From: Membranipora membranacea
Lineage: Eukaryota > Bryozoa > Gymnolaemata > Cheilostomatida > Membraniporidae
Direction: 5' to 3'
DNA length: 64,000 nucleotides
Assembly (NCBI GenBank): GCA_914767715.1
Contig: OU612074.1
Span: 2,993,501-3,057,500, forward strand
Under the pieces are notes generated by a model, which saw only the letters and a program-made list of their open reading frames with translations, did no database searches and had not been told where the DNA came from. Below, in pieces: positions 12,637-24,715 of this stretch. The translations under genes and the position numbers were made by a program. The number at the start of each line of letters is the position of its first letter. Position 1 is the stretch's first letter.

Positions 12637-14195
12637 AATCCATCCCTATAACCAACACGGAGTTAGAGTGACGTCAAGACATTAACAAGACGAAAAATTT
12701 AATTACTTTGCAAATGTCTTATACAAGTTAGTCATGTATCTCTATACCACCCCGACCCCCTTTAGCTTGCTCAGACTACCCTCTACCCCTTATAGGCCAC
12801 AATAAGTCTTGAGGATAATAGAAATAGTTTGACAACATATGCATTGGTGAACATTTAATGTCCTGGCTTCAGTTTTTAAAGTATCACTACTTTTTATACC
12901 GTTTGCACAATCAGAGGTAATTTTATCATGATATCTCTGGATAATGGAGATACACAATGCTATTATATCAGTGGTTAGGAATCAGAACTTGGTAATTCTG
13001 AAATGGCCAAAAGATTCGCATGCTCATATACCCTATTCTTGATCATTAATACCTGAGCTATGTGTTGATAGCTGATATTGCACAGACCACCGTACTATGT
13101 CTGCCTCAACAGAAACCGAAGAGAGGAGAGAAGAAGACTGACAACCAGAACTACTCAAGTGGTCAGGTCAACATAAACAACGGTAATCCTAAAGGTTAAT
13201 TTGAGTAAACTTTAGGAGGTCACATCAATCTATTTTCGCATCATATTTACATTTTTTACATGATTTGCGTGAAAAAAGAATGAAATACATGTATGTAACA
13301 CAAATATAAACATCTTCTCAGAGTCTGTTCCCGAATACACAACTACCAAGTTTAAGTTCAAGGCCAAACACATGAATACTCCAAAAACCAGAGTGATCCT
13401 ACAATTAGGCCCTAATGTTCTTACCTTAGTATCAGAATTCTTTACCCTTTGTTCGTTGTTAATTAAAATAATCTGGGTTTGGGTTGTTGACTCCCAAGTA
13501 GTAAAGGTTGCCGTGTATGATATTCATTTAGCTGATAAAGGAGAGGCGGTATCTCACGGAAGGGTTTTGTTTGTGCTCGGCTCCGTGATAATTTACACTT
13601 CGTAGGTAAAAGATTTGTATCCATAATTGAGGCAAACGTCCAGCTTATAACCGGATCCGCATACAGTCAGCACCTTAAACAAACAATTCACCAACAGTAA
13701 ACACATGTACACAAACAATAGCATCTGATAAAGATGTGTAATCTCCAATTACTTCAAAATTATTTGAACTCTGCAGGCCCCTTGATCTAAGATATCACTG
13801 TAGGTCTTTAACTCTTTTCAGAGTCTTCAAAGCTGAAAAATCATTCAAGCATCTCAGGTGGGCCTGTCAACCGATGACTTATAGTCTTAAACTTAAAACA
13901 AATTGTCAAGTTAAGTCAAGTCAAGTTACTTTGCACATATCATCAATTTTCTCTTCAAATATTGTTGGTGATAAAAAACAGGGATCGATTGCACTGCGGT
14001 AAGCTTTACAGTATTTTTAATGATGTATGATCAATCTTCTAGGTCGAATAACTCCTCCATAAAACCATCACAAAGTTAAAAAATAAACAGTCATGGTACA
14101 AGATCATGACAGTGCTTCAGTCATATACAGAACAGAGTTTACAGGATGGCTAAACACATTCAAGAATATTCCGCTCATTTTAGGATAAGTCAACG
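12637..14195. other. intergenic or 3' flanking DNA; THOC6 last exon probably hidden here
   Basis: No confident gene. Plus-strand 13091-13200 follows an acceptor-like gatattgcacag and stays open for about 36 codons to a TAA. The plus ORF 13372-13605 shows no family features. The final 20-30 codons of THOC6 should lie here on the minus strand. Candidates near 14144 and 13992 were not convincing. Confidence 0.35.
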
Positions 14196-14275
14196 CTTCA
14201 ACCATAGAATTTGTCGTCACAGAATAAAACCAATACAACAAACATGACACTTATCAGAGAGTAACAATGACTGAC

Positions 14276-17200
14276 CTTTTTATCTTTACTTTGATCGTTT
14301 ATACTGATATTATACACAGTGTTAGGTGTGACAGGTACTTTAGTTTTACACTCTCCATTCATATACCAATGATAGATCTGCCTGCCAGAACCACCTGTCA
14401 TCAGCTGTCAACATATAATCACAGGCTGTCAAACTACAGAACGTTGCGATGGGATATGGGAAAGTTGACAGGGGTTATAATATGACAAAAATTATTTCAA
14501 GATTTTAGGTTTCACTATTTGAGTGGCGAGTGGACAACTTCTAAACAGACACAAGACGACTGTAACATACTAAAAAACCTATGTTATTTGTAATTAGGCC
14601 TCAATCTGTAGTGAGTGCATCATCCCCTCCCTCTCCCCTTATGAGAGAGTGGATGCCCATATATATAAGCGTGCTCACACTCTCCACAGCGGGTCTTTCA
14701 ATTACGATGAGCAATACTTGTATAGAAAAACTATTACTATCACCTCATACAAATTCACCGCTCACATGGTCTTTCAATTAGAAACATTTGTAGCCAAATC
14801 ATACATTCAGAGTGTACATAGTTCCATTAAGGAATGGTGAGCTGGTCTTGCTCAATCATATAGCAATTTCGGCAGCTTTTAATTGTGAGTTTTGGCGGTA
14901 GTGGCATCCCGTCATCAACCGCTTGTTGATCAGAGTATAGATGTGGTTGATAACGGAATCCCACTACCACCGAACAGGGCAGAGGCAGACCACTAAAACT
15001 ATCACGAGCCAGGAACTTACCAGGTCATCATTGAACAGAGATGTATGTTGAGTACTGTTTCCTGTATCCATGACTGTGAGAGGTGTCAGCGTACGGCCCG
15101 ACCACATAGATAGCCTGGGACCTCCACCACACACTATAATATCACCCTGTACATCCACACAGGCCAGGAATCTACCCAGAGGAGGACGGGCTATGTTATC
15201 CTGCTTGGACGGGTTTAGGCAGTGAATAGACTCCGCAGATGGACTTCTCGTATCTGTAATAGAAATATGTTATATATTTGTAATAGAAAAGCACAATAAG
15301 CAAAAAAAACACCCACACTTTTATTCATTGGGGAGGAGCTGCATATGCATATATTTGTCTCCTCACAGCACATAATGGAACGGATTAGTAATTCTCATTT
15401 CAATGTTAGATTCAGCTGTGGTAAACCTCTTCCTCAACAATTAGTGTGGTAGCAGCATACCAAGCAGACCAATCCTTTATAAATGTAGCCCTGGATCAAT
15501 AACTCACAAACTCCAACTCATAAAATATCTTTATAAAAAGGTTCTCAACGTACGGACCTTATAACAGAGGTTGCTCACAAAAATTTCCACATTCCTAACA
15601 ATACAGATATACGATTCTGTAATGTTTACTTTTCTCTAGTGTCTCTTCCCTCTGCAGTATTTTTCAGTGGAGAGTTATCACTGGAATTCCTCGGTTCAAT
15701 TTACACTAGCTATACTGGACGTACACAGTATACCAGAGACTCACCCCATATCCTAACAGTACCGTCCTCACTAGCTGAGTATAACTGTGTTTTATTTTCA
15801 GACTGACTGACTTTGATAGCTTGTATTACATCACTGTGTCCGCTATACTTACACTGTGCATACAAATATATCAAACAGCCAACAAGGATCATCTTGTGGC
15901 AAAAACTGATGGTACATCATGATATATATATCCACACGAGGGTTGAGTAGAATAAGCTGGGTTATTAGAAATCAACTGTATCATCAGATGATGTACATAT
16001 ACACTTTCCTATTCAATAGCCAGGTACAGCAAGACCATGTGTGTACTTAGAGAGAAAAAATCACAAAGAGATTTGTGTAAAAGATGCCAATTAAGTCAGG
16101 GAGGGGGATATCTGGAATTGCCCTTCTTTTGTACAGCCTATGCTGTTTTTTTTCTTTTTGCATAGGATATAATAAGCCCGGAACCACTAGACAAGAATTT
16201 TAGATAGTGATGAAGGTTGAAAGCTTTGTACACTAACCTTATGAGTACCTGAGCTGAGATCCCAGCAATGTATATTACCATCTCCACAGCCGGCATACAG
16301 ACTTCCTGTCTGTGTGATAAAAGAAAACAATCAAAAGATGAGAGTAATGAGCTTAAATTGAAAAAAACCCATCATCTTTAGGGGTGGAACTTCTCTCAAT
16401 ACGCCAGACCCGAAATCATCTATCGACTGCATGCAGCAGTGGCAAAAGAGTTGGAAGAATTCTTTGATCCCTTGCTGTGTGACGCAAAACAGACCAATAA
16501 AACAAATCACAAGTTGGAGTTGTGCCCTTTTTGTAACAAGGTTCAGAGTGCAGACAATCCAAAAATGACAAAAAACTCATAAAGGCCTGGTAACATATAA
16601 TTTCCCTTACTCAAATATTTACCCTTCACATATTCGCATTTATCAATCCAGGTGTGTACAGCGGCAAAACATAATCACCTACCTCTGAGCAGATCTGCAG
16701 ACTGTTGGCCTCAGCCAGACCGACTCCACTACAATCATAAAATCAACAAGTTTTAGCAGTGTGATATTGTCAAATAAATTGGTTACGTAATGAACAATTT
16801 CGAGTCATTGGGAATTTCAGTAGAAATAACCTTTGAAACAGGGAAGGGACAGCAAAATCTTTATGATTTAGAAATTATAAACAGCAGATATAAGAGGCCG
16901 GCGAGATTGGTCTGGTGTACAACATTGTCATTTATGTACTAATATTTAGTGAATATGAACATGTACTGTGAATATGTACTTACCTTGCAGGTATCTTCAA
17001 GCTCCATGATATTTTTGGAGACTGCAAGTAAGAAAGATAAAATAGATAATCGGGTCGAACAAAGATAATCAGATCAACAAGAAAATAACATGGAATGTTA
17101 GACAGGGGGGTCTTTCAATTAGAAAAAGCGATCCTTTACTAAAGCAAGTTATCACTATCACATCGCTCAAAATTATCACTCACTTGGTCTTTCAATTATA

Positions 17201-20200
17201 CAAAATCGCTCCAATATCGCTCACTCAAAATGTATATAGTTCCATCAAGTGACTGAGCGATCTGAAAGCGAGAGCCTAGCAGGTATTGCTCACTCAGTGA
17301 GTGATCAGATTGCGATTTTGGCTGTTTCTAATTGAAAGACCCCCCTGGTTGATAAGAAAAGTGATAGTTTCTAAATAATATTCGAATCATACATAAAACT
17401 ATTGATTTAATTCAATCCTGAGAGAAAATTCCGTAGGTTCCACTTCAAACAAAAACTAAAGTGAAAGTACTCAGAAACGGACAGTTATAGTTTGCAGAGA
17501 AAGCAAGCGTGAATTTATCTCATTGATGATGGGAATGAACTTCATAATAATTTTGCCGTCATTAGTCGGTTACTGGAAAGTCTGCTAGAATTTTCGCTGG
17601 AATTTTCAATTATCTTTTGAGAGCATTATCCAGCGAGCTCAAAACTCAGCTGTTTAATACGATCTTTAGTGCTTGGATATGTGTTATAAGCATACCTTGG
17701 ATATTAGATCAGCCCATGGGTAACAGGACAGCTTTTTATTGCCTCCACATATCAGAGAGTCATTGTGTGAGATAAGACTGTATATGGCATGATCGCTAGC
17801 TAAAAAGAATAAAAAATAAATCAATCACAAGATAATGGAGTATTTAAGAAAACTGTGAATGCTGATGTGAACTATTCACCCTCATGACTTCAGTAAATAT
17901 GCGACCAGTTGTCTGAGGAATATAACCAATATATAGAAATATTTACACCAAAATAATATTATAAAAAATTTAATTTATATTGTTGCACAAGTTTCCCTGT
18001 GCCTAAAAAGATAGATCTATTTGTTTTTTTTTGCAGGTCATTTTCTGTAGAATTAATTTGCACTCCAAGCCTAAGTCATAGAGAAAATGACCTGCAAATA
18101 AATCATGCTGCCTTGTAACAGAAGTGCAGCCTCATTTCTGCAATTAAGAAATTCTGATATTCAGAAATGGTAACCATGTCCTGCAAACACAAAAGTTAGT
18201 GACGTGTGATTATTTTGATAGATAGCTTATTCTTCCGTTCGAAATTGAACACAATTCAGCTCACACCACAACCTACATTCAAACAGGACATACCATGGAA
18301 TGCAAAATAAGGTTTCAGATCTTCTTTCTTTTGATTAGGTGAGAGAGCGTCACTCAACCTGAAACAAGAACTTCATGTTTGAAGAATTGCGATATTCAAA
18401 AGGGTAAATTATTGCAAAAACAGAAACTTGAGGCTTATTTGGTAGATAAAGTTTAAGTTTGCATTTTTTATTATTATTATTATTATTAACATGTTTTTAT
18501 TGAGGATTTCATATGCATAAGTATGTCATAAACAAAGGAAAATAACAACTTTTTGACCTCATAAACAAAACAAAAAAGAAAGAAAAATATTTATAGATAT
18601 GGACAGAAATGATAATCAGTTGGGAAAAAAATGTTTACAGTATGCTTGTGATTGATTGATATATATTATTACGCTTTACTAAATGAAATGAATTGGTTTA
18701 AAAATCTTGTTTTACCATATTTGGTCCTATATTTTGGTTTAATTATTCTACGTCCTGACCGCAAAACTCTATTGTGCATTTTGCAGGAATTGATTAGTTT
18801 AAGGATGAAAAATGAGGTGTTCTTGCCTAGAGTGGCATTTTTGACAAACCTATCAAAAGTTGCCCTCCTCCTGTCACCCAGAGTGGAAAGATTCAAATTC
18901 GCACGACCAGTTGAGATAGAAAAAAATGAGTTGGTACCAAGAATTATCCTGATGGCTCTGTTTTGACAAAGTTCTAACAAGTTAGAGTTGTAATCAGAAG
19001 TATTTAATAACAGAGAAGAACAATACTCCAAGATGGGACGAACATACGATTTATAAGCTTGAAGCAGATGTGAAGGATTGACAAATTTTCGAATTTTAGA
19101 GAGACAGAATAAAACTCTGTTAGATTTTAATACCAGGGACTCAACATAGGTTTTCAATGACAGATGCTGGTCCAAGATCACGCCTAAGAGTTTAATTGAA
19201 GTTGCTGATTTGATTTGTACATTATTTGAAACAAGATTAGGTATTGTTTCAACCTTTCTGTTCGAAAATACACAAAACTGGGTTTTGTCTAAATTTAGAT
19301 GAAAACCATTGACAGAATACCAATTTGTTACCATTGTAACAAGAGATTCTGATTTTGATATTGCTTCATTTAGAGAATCGGATATCTCAAAAATCAAAGT
19401 ATCATCAGCAAAGGCAAATGAATTTGAAAATTTACCTAATAGATCATTTATGGCAATATTGAAAAGCAATGGCCCCAAAATTGAACCTTGAGGAACACCA
19501 CTTTTAATATTTAGAACTCCAGATGTGGCATTGCCAACTTTAAAACACTGAAATCTATTATTTAAATAGGACGATAGCATTGATCGAGCAGATTCTGCTA
19601 TACCGAGATATTTTAATTTGGTGAGCAAAAGTTGATGATTTACTGAATCAAATGCCTTTCTATCAAATTTTTATTTCAGGGTTCAGGTTTTCCAAGCGGC
19701 AGTAGCAGGGCTCTCAACCTGGGAGGTTCCAAAACCTGAGTTTTGCCGATACCGTGTTGGAGGTGGAATCTCAAAGGCATGAAACGCCCTGTGCACAAAC
19801 AGCTTAGAGTTTTAGAGCTCTGTTAGCCTCCTCAATGGGTCCGGCCGCCAAAGCCTAGAGAGCAATTTAGGCCTCTGCAAATGAATGATACTGGTTTTTT
19901 AGAGTTGTTAGCAGATCATTGATATAGAATCACTGTAAAAATCATCCTGGTTAATGTATTTCATGTATCACAACACAAAATTGTTTCTTTATAATCATAC
20001 AACTAGGCCACACCGAGAGGAATTCCCCAACTTCGATGAATATGAGGCAAAATCTGAGTTTTTAGCTAATATTCTAAAATCCCCTGAGTTGCCTGAGTTG
20101 AACCCAAAAACCAGAGAAACTCGGCCTAAATCTGAGTGGTTGAGAGCCCTGGCAGTAGGGGTCTCTAAAGAGCAATTTTGTTATAGGTGACTCAAATTAG

Positions 20201-21260
20201 TTACTACGCAGCGAATGAACAATAATGTCTCTGCAATGGATTCTTCAACTGAAACAAATGTATAATATATGTCCGAGAATTGTTCTTACTAGACATTGAT
20301 TGTGATAGGTCATCTTGCCGTCCTTAATTAGCTTAAACCCACAAACCTGTGAAGTGTGAACTAAAACTATGCTCTACTCATGATTACTAACCTGAATAGT
20401 GAGATAACTCCGATATTATCACACACAGCTAGGTAGTTATGACACGGAGAATAAACCTGTGAGTAGATTATAGTATGAGCTCTCTCTAAAGGGGATCTAA
20501 TAACCTCATCTTCACTTCTCAGCTCTCCGGGCATCTTTACCGTCAGGATCTGAAACAGAAGAGACAAATAGCAATAGTTTTCATATCGCTTACTTACTCG
20601 CTGAGAGGGCGATCAGTGAACGAGATCCCTGTTAGACGTCAACTGAACCAGTATCTTTTACAATTGACTGTAACTATAGTAGTGATTTTTGTGATTGATT
20701 GTATGAATGAAGCAAGACATTACTCCTTGGTTGGTGCTAGTTTAGACCTGTATACACATCTTTGTTGAATTGGTGGGGGTTGGTGTTCAGGGTATTGGTC
20801 GGTTGGAATGCGGACCATTGATTCAAGTTCTACAAAATTATGCGTGTCAAATTATAGGGCATGATTTGTGCTACATTAATAATCATAGCACATGATTATA
20901 TATATTATATTTATTACCTTGGGTGGCTCAATTCCAACACACACAGACAGTAGAGTAAAGTAATTAATAAATATATATTATACATAAAACAAGTGATATG
21001 CAAGGCAACAGACAAGGATCAAAAAGGAGCCATTTCATACAAAGAAACAGGCCAATGCCACTTTCAGGATAGGCAATACATATGCGTCAGCCTATGCCAT
21101 AACTAACTAATGCAACAATGAATGAGTGAATTGAGTAAATTAATCCAAAATTCAAGAAAGAAAAAAACTTAAAGTGAAAGTGAAACTACTCAAGGGAAAC
21201 TCCTACCTGCAGAGATAAACGAAGATATAAAGTGTATCCTGCAACAGGATACTCTGACAT
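14276..21260 (-). CDS. THOC6: THO complex subunit 6 homologue (WD40 propeller), last exon not resolved
   Basis: THOC6 is a WD-repeat subunit of THO/TREX, which couples nuclear mRNA processing to export. Exons on the minus strand: 21260-21207, 20549-20392, 18358-18294, 17799-17696, 17021-16984, 16728-16683, 16319-16248, 15853-15745, 15253-15021, 14404-14276. All junctions are in phase, giving 336 residues; human THOC6 is about 340 aa, so one short C-terminal exon is missing. Landmarks: HTIIYSQVYSPCHNYLAVCD (blade 1), LSDALSPNQKKEDLKPYFAF, AEANSLQICSE, LYAGCGDGNIHCWDLSSGT, YSGHSDVIQAIKV with SASEDGTVRIWG, and GDIIVCGGGPRLSMW, the diagnostic CGGGPxLxxW of THOC6. Two exons are very small (38 and 46 nt). 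The second exon has its own in-frame ATG (MPGELRSEDEV), so the first exon might be alternative. Confidence 0.88.
14640..14860. mobile_element. MITE, family with ggtctttcaatta internal motif, diverged copy
   Basis: Contains gcgggtctttcaattacga near 14688, ctattactatcacctcatac near 14731, ctcacatggtctttcaatta near 14762 and acatagttccattaaggaat near 14816. The same order of motifs occurs in the complete copy at 17103-17347. Termini are decayed. It lies in a THOC6 intron. Confidence 0.65.
14891..14974. repeat. imperfect ~32-bp inverted repeat (stem-loop)
   Basis: Left arm tttggcggtagtggcatccc... (14891-14922) pairs imperfectly with the complement of 14943-14974 (ggtggtagtgggattcc...), separated by about 20 nt. 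Roughly 26 of 32 positions match. It abuts the minus-strand THOC6 exon at 15021 and lies in the intron downstream of it. Confidence 0.6.
17103..17347. mobile_element. MITE with 23-bp perfect terminal inverted repeats
   Basis: Starts CAGGGGGGTCTTTCAATTAG and ends with its exact complement; 23 bp match perfectly. The interior carries short palindromes such as gctcactcagtgagtga. There is no ORF, so it is non-autonomous. The CAGGG terminus is typical of hAT elements, but I do not see a clean 8-bp target duplication (atgttaga on the left, gttgataa on the right). It lies in a THOC6 intron. Confidence 0.85.
18462..19670 (-). pseudogene. 5'-truncated LINE (non-LTR retrotransposon) reverse transcriptase
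   Basis: Minus-strand frame open for about 330 codons down to 18669. It starts inside RT motif A (FDRKAFDSVNH) and carries SGVPQGSILGPLLF (motif B) and FADDTLIF (motif C, the FADD catalytic box), then KLLGVILDQHLSL and a long thumb/C-terminal region. Endonuclease, ORF1 and the N-terminal RT are missing. That is the usual outcome of incomplete target-primed reverse transcription. The 3' side ends in a (TAA)n/A-rich tract at about 18466-18488, a plausible LINE tail. The surviving part looks young because the frame is still open. It sits in the large second THOC6 intron, sense with the host gene. Jockey, CR1 or L2-type assignment is not resolved. Confidence 0.85.
19698..20158. mobile_element. 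non-autonomous hAT (Charlie-like) MITE with 8-bp target duplication
   Basis: The element runs 19706-20150. The left end is CAGGGCTCTCAACC; the right end is GGTTGAGAGCCCT, its complement. The 8-bp direct repeat ggcagtag flanks it at 19698-19705 and 20151-20158. CAGGG...TCTCAACC termini with 8-bp duplications are characteristic of hAT/Charlie elements. No transposase is present; the 79-codon ORF inside (19954-20190) is not recognisable. It inserted about 27 bp from the 5' end of the LINE fragment. Confidence 0.85.
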
Positions 21261-21535
21261 CTTTTATTTTATTCTGATAGCAGAGCTAATATATCAATAG
21301 AGCTTCGAAACTGGGGCGTGGTCTGGGCGTGTACTATAGTATGACCTGAAAAAATAGCACTGTACACTAACTAATGTCAAAATATGACTCGCTTAGCAAA
21401 TCTGGTGTAGAAATTTAACTATAAAGACAACCTGATTCTAACTACAACAGTGTGAGCAAGGCATAGGACTGCCGCAGTTCTATGGAGCAAGGAGTTGGAT
21501 GAGTTGATGTGAGTACAATGGTGTTTGTGTCAGAT

Positions 21536-21577
21536 CACAGGTCTACTCCAAAACCCAGGTTTTGGAGTAGACCTGTG
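21536..21577. repeat. perfect 20-bp hairpin with 2-nt spacer
   Basis: cacaggtctactccaaaacc (21536-21555) is followed by ca and then its exact 20-nt reverse complement (21558-21577). It lies just upstream (about 280 bp) of the THOC6 start. Confidence 0.95.
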
Positions 21578-21767
21578 TTTCAGATGACAAAGTTATTCTG
21601 GCAAGAAGTACCTGCTAATACCATAGATAGTAGTAAGAAAGATGAAAAGTGAGGAGTTTTTTTTATTCTTCATATTTAGAGGGACTCCCACGGTGTAATT
21701 CCGTCACAACCAGTCTGCTGGAACAGGGAGGTTGGAAGCACAACTTTCTGTAATACAGTTGAATGAA

Positions 21768-21801
21768 TCAATGAACTAAACCTTTAGGTTTAGTTCATTG
21801 A
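21768..21801. repeat. perfect 16-bp hairpin with 2-nt spacer
   Basis: tcaatgaactaaacct (21768-21783), spacer tt, then its exact complement (21786-21801). A direct repeat of gaatgaatca (21761-21770 and again from 21800) overlaps the arms. Confidence 0.95.
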
Positions 21802-21939
21802 ATGAATCAACTCCAGTTGTTTAGGCCTTGACCACCCGGGCATTCAACCACTGGTCTTGCACCAAATACAGACAGATGGCCTATGGTTGGAAGCATAGTC
21901 TAGAGCTGCACATGACCAGAAAAGAAGACTATAAATTTT

Positions 21940-22940
21940 ATTCCTTATTTCTCTCTAGGCACTCAGTGGATCTGTTGCAAATTAACTCAAGAATGCGGCC
22001 AGATATTCGGCTACCATAGAATTAATGCAGATTTCCAATGATGTTTTCGATGTACTGAACATCCGATACAGGTCTGAGGGATGGAACTCAAGAACAAGTA
22101 CAAGATGCCGCATAGAATCTCCTACAGAGTAGCGATTCAAGGTAGGAATTATTTCATACAAATATGACAGACTAATAAAATATTTCAATGTTTTTATCGA
22201 CACGTCAGGTTTTTCCTAGGCATGGAAATCCAACAAGCGCTTTAAAGTTACACAGATTAGAAATCTAAATCATAGCTTTAATACATATATAACAGTATTT
22301 CTCTGATGTTACAGTTCATCGAAGACTTTCTTGACTGGCTAACTCAATTGGAGGACGAAGAAGTAAATGGTGTCAACATCACGGATGCAGAAAGGTCAAA
22401 ATGTCCGCTTTGCATTCAGACAAGAATCAGCTGGAGAATCACTTGTAAGTACACTTTACAATGTGATGCAAAATCTGTGATATTGATAAAGATTGTGGAA
22501 ATCAAGATCTACATAGAATGCCATTTTGCACATACTTCTTCTCACCTAGCTACCGGCTGTATCCTTAGCACATACTATATTAGGCTGAATTCAAGTCTAG
22601 CTCAACATCTTTACTTTATTATAGACTCCCACCTCAAATAACCAAGATTAAGTGTGAGCTATCATTATGTCGTTATAATATTCCTACAGGTCACTGCTTC
22701 TTAGCGCTCACTAAGGAGTTTTGGAGCGAGGGTTATGATTTCATCTTGACTGAGAAAACGCTTTGTCAAGATAGCTTGGAGCAGTACTTTGGTCACCAAA
22801 GAGACAAAACCGCCAGTAACAATGCTCCAGCTATGAGCGAGTTTCTAAATACAGCCAGGATGCTGACAGTGACACAAGAGGCTGAATGTACTATATCCAA
22901 AGGGAACTACACTAAACTTAAAAAAGACACTATGGTTTGA
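21940..22940 (+). pseudogene. P-element-type transposase, C-terminal part, decayed
   Basis: Pieces in order on the plus strand: LLQINSRMRPDIRL (matches the family SRMRVDLA block, followed by in-frame stops near 22017), ISNDVFDVLNIRYRSEG (the FD-LN-R block, with a TAG about 35 codons after it), then two exons that splice in phase. These are 22315-22444 (FIEDFLDWLTQLEDEE...) with donor gtaagt, and 22690-22940 with acceptor tcctacag. The last exon contains FILTEKTLCQDSLEQYFGHQ, the ILTEK-SQDPLE-FG-QR signature near the C-terminus of P-element transposases, then a TGA. The two stops argue for a dead copy. Intact splicing of the last two exons leaves a domesticated gene just possible. Confidence 0.7.
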
Positions 22941-24715
22941 TCTCTGAAGAGCCAATGGAGAAAGGAAGTTGACAAAGGAAATGAGTCATGAGTTTTTGTT
23001 AACCATTGTTGGGCTGAGAATGTAAAGTATAACATAGCAATAGTATTTGAATAAAATTGCAGAAGTAAAATAACATAAAAGAGACTTAGAAAAAATTAGA
23101 TACAGATTTTCCTGAAACCACAAGATCAGTTTGATTCTTTTATTGTAAACTCTGTCTAAAAACTGGCAGAAGGATCTTTTTCTTATTGCTGTCTATTTAT
23201 TGTCTACATCTATTTATAAATGCCACACACCTCACTCTGGAAAACTTTTGCACTACCTTATGAAATAAATCAAAGGATTCAGAACTTTGTATGTTACAAT
23301 CTACTGTGAGCCACTGGTTGTGAGCCTTGTCAGAGTTCAGTATAGAGTCCATGACAAGATCTCTTACGTTGCAATTACTGCTTACATTAGAAAGAGTGGC
23401 AGATGAAAGAGAATCAAGCACAATGAGAAATGTAGAAAGCTGGCTGATACATATGTAAGTGCACCACGATCTAGAGGCAAAGAATTTCCCCCTATTAGAC
23501 TAGCGAGAGAGTTCCCCCTGAGGTAGAGTTGAGTTGAGGTACTGCTTGCTTACTCAGGATATTTCTGATGTGCAGCCTGCAAAAGAGACATCATATATTG
23601 GTTTGAGTAAGATTAAAGCCATTAAAACACAAATTGGTTTTATCACAATAAGAACTTGTGGTTATGGAGACAAACTAAATTTTAAGTTATGTAAAGTTAA
23701 ATGTTGCATAGCCGACCTCTGTGCTTCAATTCATAAATTAGCCCTTCGAAAGTAATGGGTTGATATTCCTAAGATCGTTTTGGGTTGTTGATGTGAAAAA
23801 ACTTACGGCTTGCGGCGGGTATAGTCTCCAGCCTCAAAATGTTGAGTGCAATATGCCTTCTACTGAGCATTCCATTCACGTATGTGTTGACTAGGTCTTG
23901 CCTCCCGACAGCTTTAAACCAATTCAATCCCCTATAACATTTCAAAAATAGGTGTGAATAATCAGGGCCACTGTACATGTTAACGTTGAGCAATGATTAC
24001 ACAGGCTGACTTGATGGATTGTAAATTTGTAGCATTTGCTCACTACAACCGAATAACCTTCTGTAAGTTTATCAGAATCCTCTCTAGTTGGTTTATTATT
24101 GTATAACTAGTAGGGTCAGTGCATTGCTGTAGTAACCTGAAATACATGGCCAAATATCATTCATTTCTATCTGTACCTATCAAACCCATTCTTATTGAAA
24201 TACACAGACAAGGGCACTGTAGACAGTTACCCCTCTGGTTGAGACAGGCTAAGAGAAAGCATGGGTCATATGTCTTCAATAACCTAAAACAAATGATACT
24301 AAAGCAATGATGTAATTTTGATATCTTGGAGAGCAAGTGCTATTCCTATCTAGGTAGATGCAATGTGATTTACCTGACTCTATCTTTTCTAGGTACTTCA
24401 AACCATCTCCAAACCACCCGTCTGCTATTTTCTTGGTGCATGCTGAATGACATAGAATTCAAAATATAGGTCAAGTACAGATTTAAAGGTAAAGTGAAAG
24501 CGCATCCCTGCGCACATGTAGTGCTTTCACTTTCACTCCATCGGTGTGTTGTAAATTTTGTTCTATGTCATTTGTAATTAAGCTCTTCAAGAGTGAACAT
24601 TCATTTTTATTTCCCTAGTACCTATTAGTATATGATAAAGAGAGACGAACCCATTCTTAACTGCGACATAATCTGCCGCAAAAGCATTGGATTTTGTGTT
24701 GGACTGACTGCCAAA
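22941..24715. other. gene-poor stretch, possible second transposase scrap on minus strand
   Basis: Minus ORF 23421-23197 ends FDLFHKVVQKFSRVRCVAF, reminiscent of the C-terminal F-x-R-x-R tail of some transposase-like proteins, but without a domain I can name. A short palindrome, aaagtgaaagc...gctttcacttt, spans about 24491-24533. Nothing else is supported. Confidence 0.3.

Noticed and set aside
18652-18966. Plus-strand ORF of 104 codons
   Set aside because: Antisense to the LINE reverse transcriptase.
19954-20190. Plus ORF of 78 codons
   Set aside because: Lies inside the hAT MITE and overlaps its terminal repeat; no family signal.
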